Shown piece by piece: positions 31,468-40,266 of a DNA stretch of 42,487 nt. The position numbers and the translations under genes are program-made. The notes beneath the pieces were generated by a model. The model was not told the DNA's origin. It did no database searches and worked only from the letters and a program-made list of their open reading frames with translations. Numbering within the stretch: the stretch's first letter is position 1; every line of letters starts with the position of its first letter. Origin of the DNA: GCA-2733415 sp049609325 (lineage in GTDB: Bacteria; Bacteroidota; Bacteroidia; Flavobacteriales; Flavobacteriaceae); the NCBI GenBank assembly GCA_049609325.1, contig JBMYYK010000019.1, forward strand, positions 1 to 42,487, given 5' to 3'.

Positions 31468-31821
31468 CTATCCTTCTGGATGCATAAATGATTGTTTAGC
31501 TAACAATTCTTCTTCAGTTTCAACAACAGCATCGTCTGGCACACAACAATCTACCGGACATACTGCAGCACATTGTGGTTCTTCATGAAAGCCTTTACAT
31601 TCAGTACATTTATCTGGCACAATATAATACACTTCATCACTTACCGGTTCTTGTGCTTCATCTGCATTTACTGTCTTTCCATTAGTTAATACCAAATCAC
31701 CTTGTAACGATGTTCCATCAGAATAACGCCAATCATCAGAAGCTTCATAAATTGCTGTATTCGGACATTCTGGCTCACAGGCTCCACAGTTGATACATTC
31801 GTCAGTTATAATAATTGCCAT
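31468..31821 (-). CDS. 2[4Fe-4S] ferredoxin with a long inter-cluster insert
   Basis: A 117-residue low-potential electron carrier. The first cluster motif is CINCGACEPEC with Cys9, 12, 15 and then Cys19. The second half has Cys72, Cys75, Cys84, Cys88 and Cys92/93 (CTECKGFHEEPQCAAVCPVDCC), the widened C-x2-C-x8-C spacing of Allochromatium-type ferredoxins. About 50 residues between the two halves are far more than in classical ferredoxins and contain SDDWRYSDGTSLQGD. The C-terminal tail is acidic. The partner enzyme is unknown. It is divergent from the acyl-CoA reductase gene. Confidence 0.9.
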   Translation of the reverse strand: MAIIITDECINCGACEPECPNTAIYEASDDWRYSDGTSLQGDLVLTNGKTVNADEAQEPVSDEVYYIVPDKCTECKGFHEEPQCAAVCPVDCCVPDDAVVETEEELLAKQSFMHPEG

Positions 31822-31847
31822 AGCTTTTCTCTTTTAATTAAAATAAG

Positions 31848-31879
31848 TTGTTTTGCTTTTAACACAATGATTATCTTTG
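31848..31879 (+). promoter_or_regulatory. Promoter of the acyl-CoA reductase-serC-serA-like operon
   Basis: TTG (31848-31850), a 21-base spacer and TATCTTTG (31872-31879) fit the Bacteroidota consensus. The transcript would have a leader of about 65 bases before the ATG. Confidence 0.5.
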
Positions 31880-31949
31880 CATGCATTGATAAGCAAATCA
31901 ATATTCTTAGGCGCAAAAATAACGCCAAAACTATTTAGATACAAGATAA

Positions 31950-33011
31950 ATGAGCAAATTAAATAATAGAATTGTAGCGTTTTCAAAATTAGGCGACTTT
32001 TTAAGTCAATTTACAACTAAAGGTATTGTTAAAAAAGATGCAATTCCGCATAACGACATCTTTTTTGACGCCTTTAAAATGCAAGTTGAACGCGCCGAAG
32101 AATTTAACGGTTGGTTTACATTAAACAATGTACTATTTTCCTGTGAAGGATGGTATAACTCATTATCTACAAAAAACTTAGAGCAATTTACCGAAAGTTA
32201 TACTTTTAATATTGATAATCCTAAAACAATTGCCGTTATCATGGCCGGAAACATCCCTTTGGTTGGGTTTCATGATTTTTTATCGGTATTAATTTCTGGA
32301 CATTCTATACTCATAAAACAATCATCTAATGATAAGCATTTGCTTCCTATTTTAGCAAAATATTTGCAATATGTAAGTGATGAGTTTAAAGATAAAATCA
32401 CATTTACCGAAGAAAAACTCGATAACTTTGATGCTGTTATTGCTACCGGAAGCTCAAATACGGCAAGATATTTTGATTACTATTTTGGAAAGTACCCATC
32501 AATAATAAGAGAAAATAGAAATTCTGTAGCAGTGTTAACAGGACAAGAAACTGAAGAGGAATTAAGTCTGTTATCTAACGATATATTCACCTATTTTGGT
32601 TTGGGTTGTAGAAGTGTTTCGAAACTATTTGTACCAGAAAACTACAATTTTGACACGCTATTTAAAGCTGTATTCAAACATAAAGACATCATTGATAATG
32701 CAAAATACGCAAACAATTATGATTACAACAAGGCTGTATATTTAATGAGTTTGTTTGACTTGTTAGAAAATGGGTTTTTAATGCTGAAAGAAGATAGCAG
32801 CTACGCCTCACCTATCTCGTCACTATTTTATGAGAAATATGACGATTTAGAAACCTTAAAAGCACGACTAGAAGTTGATAAAAATAAAATTCAATGCATA
32901 GTTGCAAATAATTTTATTGATTCAGAAATTAAGTTTGGAGACACACAAAAACCAAAATTAACCGATTTTGCCGATGGTGTTGACACACTTGAGTTTTTAA
33001 CCTCTTTATAA
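31950..33011 (+). CDS. LuxC-like acyl-CoA reductase
   Basis: A 353-residue member of the LuxC/acyl-CoA reductase family (aldehyde-dehydrogenase superfamily), which reduces acyl-CoA to fatty aldehyde with NADPH. Marks include IMAGNIPLVGFHDFLSVLISGH (the cofactor-binding segment) and the thioester-forming cysteine Cys220 in YFGLGCRSVSKLFVP. It is shorter than LuxC (about 480) but the core is complete. No luxD/luxE or luciferase genes are near, so it does not belong to a light-emitting operon. It ends three bases before serC, so the genes are co-transcribed; what links it to serine synthesis is not clear. Confidence 0.85.
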   Translation: MSKLNNRIVAFSKLGDFLSQFTTKGIVKKDAIPHNDIFFDAFKMQVERAEEFNGWFTLNNVLFSCEGWYNSLSTKNLEQFTESYTFNIDNPKTIAVIMAGNIPLVGFHDFLSVLISGHSILIKQSSNDKHLLPILAKYLQYVSDEFKDKITFTEEKLDNFDAVIATGSSNTARYFDYYFGKYPSIIRENRNSVAVLTGQETEEELSLLSNDIFTYFGLGCRSVSKLFVPENYNFDTLFKAVFKHKDIIDNAKYANNYDYNKAVYLMSLFDLLENGFLMLKEDSSYASPISSLFYEKYDDLETLKARLEVDKNKIQCIVANNFIDSEIKFGDTQKPKLTDFADGVDTLEFLTSL

Positions 33012-33014
33012 CTT

Positions 33015-34091
33015 ATGAAAAAGCATAATTTTAGCGCCGGACCCTGTATTTTACCTCAAGATGTTTTAAAAAAAGCTTCGGAAGCTATTTTAGATTTTGA
33101 CGGCTTAGGGTTATCTTTAGTAGAAATCTCTCATCGAAGCAAGAACTTTGTAGCAGTTATAGAAAAAGCGCGTCGTTTAGCTTTAGAACTTTTAAATCTT
33201 GAAAACAAAGGTTACACTGCATTGTTTTTACATGGAGGTGCTAGTACAGAGTTTTTACTGACTCCGTATAACCTTATGAAAATTAATGGTAAAGCAGCGT
33301 ATACCGACACAGGTACATGGTCTGCAAAAGCTATAAAAGAAGCTAAGTTATTTGGTGACGTGGTGGTAGTTGGGTCATCTAAAGACAAAAATTACAGCTA
33401 TATTCCTAAAAACTACACCATACCTCGTGATGTTGATTATTTTCATTGCACAAGTAACAATACTATAGCCGGAACTCAAATGAAAACTTTTCCGCAGCAC
33501 AATGGAATTACTGTTTGCGATATGAGTTCTGACATATTCTCAAGACAATTAGATTTTTCTCAATTTGATATTATTTACGCAGGTGCTCAAAAAAACATGG
33601 GGCCTTCAGGTACAACTCTCGTAGTAGTAAAAAATGCTATTTTAGGTAAAACAGGAAGGCAAATACCTTCTATGCTTGACTACCAACAACATATTAGTAA
33701 AGATAGCATGTTCAATACGCCTGCAGTGTTTCCAATATACGTGTCTATGCTAACACTACAATGGCTGAAAGACTTAGGTGGTATTCCAGCTATTGAAAAA
33801 ATCAACAACCAGAAAGCAACTCTTTTATACAACGAAATTGACCGCAACTCCTTATTTGTTGGTAAAGCTGCTGTTGAAGACAGAAGTACTATGAATGTCA
33901 CTTTTTCATTAGTGGATGACAACTTAACAGAACGTTTTGACAATACCTGGAAAAAGCATGGTATTAGCGGACTGAAAGGCCATAGAAGTGTTGGAGGTTA
34001 TAGAGCATCATTATATAATGCACTACCATTAGAAAGTGTTAACGTATTAGTACAAGCAATGCAAGAATTTGAACAAAACAACCAGATATGA
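33015..34091 (+). CDS. serC: Phosphoserine aminotransferase
   Basis: A PLP enzyme that converts 3-phosphohydroxypyruvate plus glutamate to phosphoserine; it also acts in PLP synthesis in some bacteria. At 358 residues it is the normal length. The N-terminus HNFSAGPCILP is diagnostic. The PLP lysine is Lys193 in YAGAQKNMGPSG, preceded by CDMSSD. The C-terminal GHRSVGGYRASLYNA carries the phosphate-binding arginines. Its stop overlaps the start of the dehydrogenase gene by four bases (ATGA), so the two are coupled. Confidence 0.97.
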   Translation: MKKHNFSAGPCILPQDVLKKASEAILDFDGLGLSLVEISHRSKNFVAVIEKARRLALELLNLENKGYTALFLHGGASTEFLLTPYNLMKINGKAAYTDTGTWSAKAIKEAKLFGDVVVVGSSKDKNYSYIPKNYTIPRDVDYFHCTSNNTIAGTQMKTFPQHNGITVCDMSSDIFSRQLDFSQFDIIYAGAQKNMGPSGTTLVVVKNAILGKTGRQIPSMLDYQQHISKDSMFNTPAVFPIYVSMLTLQWLKDLGGIPAIEKINNQKATLLYNEIDRNSLFVGKAAVEDRSTMNVTFSLVDDNLTERFDNTWKKHGISGLKGHRSVGGYRASLYNALPLESVNVLVQAMQEFEQNNQI

Positions 34092-35038
34092 CAGTATTAG
34101 TACCTAATAATTTTTCTGAAGAAAGTATTGCACTATTAACAAATGCGAATTTAAATGTGCTAACCACAACTGTAGCACAAAACCAACTTGAAAACTTTAT
34201 TAACAGCAACTCTATAAATGTGTTAATTGTTAGAAATACAGTTGAAATTTCTGCACAGTTAATCGACTCTTGTCAGTCTTTAAAACTCATCGGACAAATA
34301 GGAACTTCTATGGATAATATCGCCGTGGAACACGCCATTAACAAAGGACTTAAAGTTATAAATACTCCTAACGCTTCGGTAAACTCTGTAGCCGAATTGG
34401 TATTCGCCCACCTATATAGCATGACAAGGTTTTTACACCAAGCCAATAGAGAAATGCCCTTAGAGGGAGACGTTAGATTTAACGACTTAAAAAAACAATT
34501 TTCAACAGGAACTGAATTAAGAGGAAAAACCTTAGGAATTATCGGTTTTGGACGTACAGGTCAAGCTGTAGCTAAAATTGCTTTAGGTGTGGGTATGAGA
34601 GTCATTGCACATTGTTCATCAATTAAAACTACTACTCTTACGCTACCTTTTTATAATGGAACTTCTGTTAACTTTGAAATCACTACTCAACCACTAAACA
34701 CAGTGCTAAGTGAAGCAGATTTCATCAGCTTACATACACCAAAACAAGACAATTATTTAATAGGCGAATCTGAAATTAATCACATGAAAAAAGGAGTTGG
34801 AATCATCAACACTTCACATGGGAGCGTAATTGATGAAGTGGCCTTAATTAAAGCTGTTGAAACCAAAAATGTAACATTTGCAGCATTAGATGTTTTTGAA
34901 AGCGAACCTAAACCTGAAATTCAAATTCTAATGAATCCTGAAATTTCGCTAAGCCCTCATATTGCTGGAACTACATTAGAATCACAAGAACGAAGTTATC
35001 TAGAGCTAGCAGAACAAATAACTCATTTACTTCAATAA
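34088..35038 (+). CDS. SerA-like D-2-hydroxyacid dehydrogenase with altered active site
   Basis: By context (overlap with serC) and fold this is the D-3-phosphoglycerate dehydrogenase of the serine pathway. In the 316-residue protein the catalytic domain halves are 1-97 and 287-316, and the NAD domain lies between them with GFGRTG (153-158). There is no ACT domain. Two positions that are Arg in related SerA proteins are changed: Gln70 in IGQIGTSMDNIA (normally G-R-x-G-x-G-x-D-N-x-D, phosphate contact) and His244 in NTSHGSVIDE (normally N-x-x-R-G, the catalytic Arg of nearly all 2-hydroxyacid dehydrogenases). The catalytic Glu271 (FESEP) and His291 (SPHIAG), and Arg49, are retained. It may be a serine-pathway enzyme that tolerates the change, a divergent hydroxyacid dehydrogenase, or a weak enzyme. 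Confidence 0.85.
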   Translation: MTVLVPNNFSEESIALLTNANLNVLTTTVAQNQLENFINSNSINVLIVRNTVEISAQLIDSCQSLKLIGQIGTSMDNIAVEHAINKGLKVINTPNASVNSVAELVFAHLYSMTRFLHQANREMPLEGDVRFNDLKKQFSTGTELRGKTLGIIGFGRTGQAVAKIALGVGMRVIAHCSSIKTTTLTLPFYNGTSVNFEITTQPLNTVLSEADFISLHTPKQDNYLIGESEINHMKKGVGIINTSHGSVIDEVALIKAVETKNVTFAALDVFESEPKPEIQILMNPEISLSPHIAGTTLESQERSYLELAEQITHLLQ

Positions 35039-35093
35039 CTATCTGAGCATTTTTTTGTACTTTGTATACTATTACAAACCAATAACAAATACA

Positions 35094-35735
35094 ATGTCAG
35101 GAATTTTAGATTTATTAAACAGTGATATGGGTAAAACCATAATTAATGGAGTTGCCCAACAATCAGGACAGACTACAGATAAAACATCTTCAGTATTAAC
35201 AATGGCCTTACCTGTTTTAATGGGAGCAATGAAACGTAACGCAGCAACACCAGATGGTGCACAAGGGTTAATGGGTGCATTGTTGGGCAAACATGATGGT
35301 TCTATATTAGACAATTTAGGCGACTTATTTAATGGTGGCGTAGATGCTAATGTGATGCAAGATGGTGCTGGAATATTAGGACATGTCCTTGGAGGCTCTC
35401 AAAACAATGTTACAAACGCCTTATCACAAAAATCGGGGATAGACTCAACAACAATTATGCAAATTTTACAAATTGCAGCACCTTTGGTAATGGGCTATTT
35501 AGGAAAGCAATCTAAACAACAGAATGTGTCTAATACTACTGATATGGGTGATTTATTAGGGAGCTTATTAGGTGGCGGAAATGAGGCACCTAAACAACAA
35601 TCTCTAATAGAATCTGTTTTAGATGGTGATGGTGACGGCTCAATATTAGACGATGTTGCCGGAATGGTATTAAATTCAGGAAATTCACAAAAAAGTGGTT
35701 TAGGCGGATTATTAGGTGGTATATTTGGTAAATAA
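35094..35735 (+). CDS. DUF937 family protein
   Basis: A 213-residue protein when started at the ATG giving MSGILDLLNSDMGKTIINGV, the usual DUF937 N-terminus; an in-frame ATG 13 codons upstream would add a Tyr-rich leader unlike the family and sits in the likely promoter. It contains helix-glycine repeats (ALLGKHDGSILDNLGDL, LDGDGDGSILDDVAGMVL) and a Gly-rich end (GLGGLLGGIFGK). Helical bundles of this type are widespread but uncharacterised; distant relatives are the YidB proteins. The DGDGDG segment looks calcium-binding-like but may be a loop only. It ends in a strong terminator. Confidence 0.85.
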   Translation: MSGILDLLNSDMGKTIINGVAQQSGQTTDKTSSVLTMALPVLMGAMKRNAATPDGAQGLMGALLGKHDGSILDNLGDLFNGGVDANVMQDGAGILGHVLGGSQNNVTNALSQKSGIDSTTIMQILQIAAPLVMGYLGKQSKQQNVSNTTDMGDLLGSLLGGGNEAPKQQSLIESVLDGDGDGSILDDVAGMVLNSGNSQKSGLGGLLGGIFGK

Positions 35736-35755
35736 ATAGCACTATACATATAATT

Positions 35756-35783
35756 AAGCTGAGTATATTACTCAGCTTTTTTT
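35756..35783 (+). terminator. Terminator of the DUF937 gene
   Basis: A perfect 10-bp stem AAGCTGAGTA / TACTCAGCTT with the loop TAT and a run of seven T, 20 bases after the stop codon. Confidence 0.9.
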
Positions 35784-35816
35784 GTATCTTTATACTATCA
35801 CAATCAATTGATTATC

Positions 35817-36203
35817 ATGAGAATACTTAGCTTATCACTCGCTTTTTTAATATTTCTTTCTTGCGGAAGCACGAAAGAGACTGTTTCTCTTAAAGAAGAC
35901 GATAAAGTAGTTATAAAAAATGAAGAGTTGGAGTATGAAATTATTATTATAGAACCTGGTTTTAACTCTTGGTTAGCAACACAACCGTCACAGCATTTTT
36001 TCAATCAATCTACATTAGAAATAAAAAACTACAAATGGGTGGTAGAATGGAATAGTCGTGTTTTACAACCACAAAGATTCAACCCTAATCTTTACGAAAT
36101 GCAAATTGATTACAAACCACAAATCAATTATGGAATGGAGGTAAATTATATGTTATTTCAATACTTTACATACTTCCAACAAAAATACAAGCAACGTTTA
36201 TAA
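35817..36203 (+). CDS. Small lipoprotein, DUF6146-like
   Basis: A 128-residue lipoprotein when started at the ATG giving MRILSLSLAF; a TTG three codons upstream is possible but less likely. The lipobox is LIFLSC, with Cys at residue 16. The mature domain has EPGFNSWLATQPSQHF and YKWVVEWNSR, followed by a Tyr/Phe-rich end with QYFTYFQQKYKQRL. I recall this pattern as the DUF6146 family of Flavobacteriia; the function is unknown. It is followed after 93 bases by a membrane protein, an arrangement I believe is conserved. Confidence 0.75.
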   Translation: MRILSLSLAFLIFLSCGSTKETVSLKEDDKVVIKNEELEYEIIIIEPGFNSWLATQPSQHFFNQSTLEIKNYKWVVEWNSRVLQPQRFNPNLYEMQIDYKPQINYGMEVNYMLFQYFTYFQQKYKQRL

Positions 36204-36296
36204 AATGCTTTTATACGAACTTATTTAGATTTGAATAAAATCAAATAAGAATCTCGAACAAAATCTTATTTTTGCACATATAAAAATGATGCAAGG

Positions 36297-36800
36297 ATGA
36301 ATAATTTTAAAATTAAGTGGGAAATACAAAAAAACTGGCAGTTAATTTACCCTCTTTTAGGTAGTATTGGTTTATTGCTCAGCGGTTATATTTTAGCTAA
36401 AATCATTTTAAAATCTTTTTCTCCTGATAATTTAATCTTACTCATATTTTTAACTCTTTTATTAAGTTATGGCTTCTTAAATGTGACATTAAAACTATTT
36501 AATAAACTAGCTAGTAAATGGAATGTAACGTATAGATGGGAATTAATAGCCATCTTTTTAGTATTTGCAATTACAGGATCTACAGCTACTAAAATATCTG
36601 GCCCGATCATTAGTTTTTTAAGCTTAGATGAACTGATCTCTAACCCATTAGTGTTTTGGATAATTCGCATTTTAGTCATCTTCCCTATTTACCAAATACT
36701 TTTGATTGGTTTTGGTTGGTTATTCGGGCAGTTTCAATTTTTCTTGGCTTTTGAAAAGAAAATGCTAAGTAGAATGGGATTCAAACGCTTTTTTTCATAA
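36297..36800 (+). CDS. Four-helix membrane protein, DUF6787-like
   Basis: A 167-residue integral membrane protein with helices at about 17-36, 43-63, 80-98 and 120-145. The N-terminal KIKWEIQKNWQLIYPLLG and the C-terminal FEKKMLSRMGFKRFF are conserved-looking amphipathic basic ends, with GFGWLFGQFQFFLAFEKK near the last helix. Relatives are sometimes labelled prolipoprotein diacylglyceryl transferase in databases, but it lacks the length and the Lgt signature. Function unknown. Possible -7 box TATTTTTG (36267-36274) upstream. Confidence 0.72.
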   Translation: MNNFKIKWEIQKNWQLIYPLLGSIGLLLSGYILAKIILKSFSPDNLILLIFLTLLLSYGFLNVTLKLFNKLASKWNVTYRWELIAIFLVFAITGSTATKISGPIISFLSLDELISNPLVFWIIRILVIFPIYQILLIGFGWLFGQFQFFLAFEKKMLSRMGFKRFFS

Positions 36801-36878
36801 GACGTATTATCTTTTTTTGTATTTTGTTATATCACACTCAAATATTATTATATTCGCTAGCTAGGTTGCAAAAAAGTT

Positions 36879-37214
36879 ATGTATAAATTAAAACAACATA
36901 TAGTTTTTAAAGTTAGCACCATACTATTGGCGCTTACTTTTTTATTACCGTCTGTTGTAAATTTCATACATAATATAGAACACACTCATAAATATGAATT
37001 GTGTGATAACCCACATGATGTCCATTTACACAAGTTAGATAAAGACTGTGACTTTTGTAAAATTAAAGTTCGTCAAGACTATTACAGTATAGCTACAAAT
37101 TACAAATTAGCTAAACCTGTTATTCCAACAGAATGTTTTTCTGTATTATATTCCTTCCAATATAATTATCAATATTTATCGTTTTCTCTTAGAGCTCCAC
37201 CATTAGTTATATAG
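36879..37214 (+). CDS. Small His/Cys-rich exported protein upstream of a TonB receptor
   Basis: A 111-residue protein with a signal peptide or anchor (residues 8-27), followed by a metal-ligand-rich segment: HNIEHTHKYELC, then HDVHLHKLDKDCDFCK, with six histidines and three cysteines within about 30 residues. It ends in SLRAPPLVI, the R-A-P-P end seen in DUF2946-like small proteins next to TonB receptors. It probably binds a soft or borderline metal (Zn, Cu) in the periplasm. It lies 43 bases upstream of the receptor and is first of a three-gene module. Family label uncertain; the metal-binding segment is directly visible. Confidence 0.75.
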   Translation: MYKLKQHIVFKVSTILLALTFLLPSVVNFIHNIEHTHKYELCDNPHDVHLHKLDKDCDFCKIKVRQDYYSIATNYKLAKPVIPTECFSVLYSFQYNYQYLSFSLRAPPLVI

Positions 37215-37257
37215 TACTACATTAATAGATTATATAATAAAATTACAAACAAGGAGC

Positions 37258-39657
37258 ATGAAAAATTGTATTGTACTATTGCTAGGGCTTATATGTCAAT
37301 TAGCAATGAGTCAAAATTGCAATTCTACATATTTAGGTGAAGTTAAAGATTTTCATGATGGTAGCGCTTTATTTGGTGCTACAGTCTATTTAAAAAATCT
37401 TGACAAATATGTATCAACGGATTTTAATGGGAAGTTTAAGTTTCAAAATTTATGTGATGGTGAAATTACTTTAATTATATCACACATTGGTTGCGAAACT
37501 AAAGAAGTTAACGTTACAATATCTGGAGATACTTTTGAAACCATCAATTTAGAACATCATACAGAAGAACTAAATGAGGTTACGGTAAAAAGTAAATCCA
37601 GGTTACAACAAACAACAACTGCCCAAGAAACCATTTTAAGGCAAGAAACACTTGAAGCATACAGTAGCGCATCATTAGGTGATGCGTTAAAGGAAGTTAG
37701 CGGTGTGTCAACTATAACTACTGGTAACACAATAGTTAAGCCAGTAATTAATGGTTTACATAGTAGCAGAATTGCAATTATTACCAACGGTGTTAGATTA
37801 CAAGATCAAGAATGGGGTATTGAACACGCTCCAAATATTGATATAAATAACGCTGGAAGTATTTCTGTAATTAAAGGCTCTGGTACTTTAGCGTATAGTG
37901 GTGATGCAATTGGGGGTATTGTTATCTTAAATCCTATACAAACCATTGCAAAAGATTCCTTATTTGGGAAAACCATTTTAAACGGACAAACTAACGGTAG
38001 AGGTGGAAATTTTACCACCTCATTAACTAAAATGTTCAAAAAGGGTTGGTTTATTAAAGGACAAGGTAGCTATAAGCAATTTGGTGATTTTAAAGCTCCA
38101 GACTACTACCTAACTAACACTGGATTAAAAACTAAAGCATTCTCTTTATTAGGAGGTTTCAAACAGTTTGAAAAAGGGTTTGATGTATTTTACAGCTATA
38201 TTGACAATACCATGGGAATACTTAGTGCTTCACACATAGGAAGTATTGGAGATCTTGTAAACGCGATAAATAGCTCAACTCCATTAATTTCTGAGGATTT
38301 CGGCTATACTATAAATAAGCCAAAACAAGAAGTGACTCATCATTTAATGAAAGCTAAGTTTTATAAGCGCTTTGAGAGTTTAGGAAAATTAAGTTTACAG
38401 TATGACTATCAACACAATCAACGCTATGAGTACGATAAACGTGTTGGTGATGATAGAGATAAACCAGCGGTAGATTTAACTTTACAAACTCATTCAATTA
38501 GTACAGATTTCAAGTTTGATGCAAATAAGGAACGTAAATTCCATATTGGTGGCTTATTCCGTTATCAAGACAATTTTGCCAATCCAGAAACTGGAGTACG
38601 CCGATTAATACCTGATTATCAAAAATTTGACATTGGAGTGTTCATTACAAGTGAATGGCTGCTTAACAATACAACCAATTTTGATGCAGGTATACGCTAT
38701 GACTTCAACCATATTGATGCGAAAAAGTTTTATCAAAAAAGTAGATGGACTGCACTAAATTATGATGACGATTTTTCAGACATCATTATAGGCGAATATC
38801 ATGGTCAATGGTTAGTTAACCCTAAATTAAACTATCATAACATTTCTGCATCAGCAGGAATTAAACATGGCTTAAATAAAAAGGTCAACCTATCATTGAA
38901 TTATAATTATGCTAACCGCGCTCCTAACCCTGCAGAGCTATTTAGTGATGGTTTGCACCATTCTGCCGGTAGAATTGAGTTAGGAGATTTACGCATAACG
39001 CAAGAACAATCTCATCGAATTTCTGGAACACTGACGTATCACACCAATTCGTTTTCTGCTAGTTTAGAAACTTATTATAACGCTATTAATGATTATATCT
39101 ATATAGAACCTAACGGAACTGAGCACACATTACGAGGCGCGTTTCCTGTATGGAACTATAAACAAACTAATGCCTCTTTAATGGGGTTTGATGTTACACT
39201 TATGTATGAATTGCATAAAAATTGGAGTTTGTCTAACAGGTCATCATTCATAAAAGGTGTTGACCAAACCAATAATCGTCCACTTATTGACATGCCACCT
39301 TTTAAAACACTAAGCGCTTTAAATTTTCATAAAGAAAAGTGGCTGAATTTTAAAAGTAGTTTAAAAAGTGAATTTGTGGCAAGACAATCAAGTTACCCAA
39401 ACAACAACTTTATACAATTTATACCAAGTACAAACACGTATGAATTAGTAGATATTAGCACACCACCAAGTGCCTATCACCTACTACATTTTTCAAGTAG
39501 TATTCAGTTAAACACTACTCAAAAAACACCTATTGAAATTGGTGTTAACATTAATAATTTACTAAACTCTTCATATAGAGATTATTTAAACAGATTACGA
39601 TATTTTGCTGATGATTTAGGAAGAAATATAATGCTATCTATCAAAATTAATTATTAA
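37258..39657 (+). CDS. TonB-dependent outer-membrane receptor (probable metal uptake)
   Basis: A 799-residue outer-membrane transporter. Signal peptide 1-18 (ending AMSQ); a CarboxypepD_reg-like domain at about 22-107 (GEVKDFHDGSALFGATVYLK); the plug at about 120-225 (LGDALKEVSGVSTI, HSSRIAIITNGVRLQDQEWG, IEHAPNIDINNAGSISVIKG); then the beta barrel, ending ADDLGRNIMLSIKINY with the aromatic C-terminus. No SusD partner follows, so it is not a glycan SusCD pair. The EWG-x-EHAP plug, the His/Cys-rich protein before it and the His-rich lipoprotein after it point to metal or metal-chelate uptake, perhaps zinc or copper; this is inference. Confidence 0.93.
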   Translation: MKNCIVLLLGLICQLAMSQNCNSTYLGEVKDFHDGSALFGATVYLKNLDKYVSTDFNGKFKFQNLCDGEITLIISHIGCETKEVNVTISGDTFETINLEHHTEELNEVTVKSKSRLQQTTTAQETILRQETLEAYSSASLGDALKEVSGVSTITTGNTIVKPVINGLHSSRIAIITNGVRLQDQEWGIEHAPNIDINNAGSISVIKGSGTLAYSGDAIGGIVILNPIQTIAKDSLFGKTILNGQTNGRGGNFTTSLTKMFKKGWFIKGQGSYKQFGDFKAPDYYLTNTGLKTKAFSLLGGFKQFEKGFDVFYSYIDNTMGILSASHIGSIGDLVNAINSSTPLISEDFGYTINKPKQEVTHHLMKAKFYKRFESLGKLSLQYDYQHNQRYEYDKRVGDDRDKPAVDLTLQTHSISTDFKFDANKERKFHIGGLFRYQDNFANPETGVRRLIPDYQKFDIGVFITSEWLLNNTTNFDAGIRYDFNHIDAKKFYQKSRWTALNYDDDFSDIIIGEYHGQWLVNPKLNYHNISASAGIKHGLNKKVNLSLNYNYANRAPNPAELFSDGLHHSAGRIELGDLRITQEQSHRISGTLTYHTNSFSASLETYYNAINDYIYIEPNGTEHTLRGAFPVWNYKQTNASLMGFDVTLMYELHKNWSLSNRSSFIKGVDQTNNRPLIDMPPFKTLSALNFHKEKWLNFKSSLKSEFVARQSSYPNNNFIQFIPSTNTYELVDISTPPSAYHLLHFSSSIQLNTTQKTPIEIGVNINNLLNSSYRDYLNRLRYFADDLGRNIMLSIKINY

Positions 39658-39676
39658 AAAATTTAAATTAAAAAAC

Positions 39677-40246
39677 ATGAAAACTTTAAAACTTTTAACC
39701 TTAGGATCTTTATTTATTGCTTTAACCTCTTGTTCTAGTGACGATGACCACCCAGAACATGTACATGAAGAAGAAGTAATTACAACCATTGTTGCTACAT
39801 TAACACCTCAAGGTGGAGGAACTGACGTAACCTTAACAAGTAGAGATATTGATGGCGGTGGTCCAGGAGAACCAGTAATTACTATTAGTGGAGACTTAGG
39901 TGCCAACACTACATATAATGGTGCAATAACTTTATCTAATGAAACTGAAGATCCTGCAGAAGACATTACTGCAGAAGTATATGAAGAAGGTGCAGAACAC
40001 CAATTTTTCTTTACTAGTGAGATTGGAACAGTAGCTTACGATGATACTGATGAAAATGGTGACCCTATTGGTTTAGAATTCACTTTAACAACAATTGATA
40101 ACTCTACAACAGGTAATTTCACAATCATTTTACGTCATGAACCAAACAAAGATGGCACAGGTGTAAGTGATGGAGATATTACAAATGCTAATGGAGAAAC
40201 AGATCTTGAAGTGACTTTTGAAGATATCGATGTAATAGATGAATAG
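39677..40246 (+). CDS. His-rich acidic lipoprotein downstream of the TonB receptor
   Basis: A 189-residue lipoprotein: MKTLKLLTLGSLFIALTSC with the lipid Cys at 19, then SSDDDHPEHVHEEE, a cluster of acids and histidines that could bind divalent metal. The rest is a beta-rich domain with repeated TLTSRDIDGGGPGEP and GNFTIILRHEPNKDG segments. Similar proteins after such receptors are often named type 1 periplasmic-binding-fold protein, but no true binding-protein fold is evident. It begins 19 bases after the receptor stop. Very acidic, with few Cys beyond the lipidated one. It may hand metal to the receptor as a surface-exposed lipoprotein. Confidence 0.8.
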   Translation: MKTLKLLTLGSLFIALTSCSSDDDHPEHVHEEEVITTIVATLTPQGGGTDVTLTSRDIDGGGPGEPVITISGDLGANTTYNGAITLSNETEDPAEDITAEVYEEGAEHQFFFTSEIGTVAYDDTDENGDPIGLEFTLTTIDNSTTGNFTIILRHEPNKDGTGVSDGDITNANGETDLEVTFEDIDVIDE

Positions 40247-40266
40247 ATTGTTAAACACCTATAATC

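Noticed and set aside
31950..33011. Bioluminescence operon because of the LuxC-like gene
   Set aside because: No luxA, luxB, luxD or luxE homologues are present; the neighbours are serine-synthesis genes.
35055..35093. Longer N-terminus for the DUF937 protein
   Set aside because: The extra residues (Tyr-rich) come from the likely promoter region, and the family begins at the second Met.
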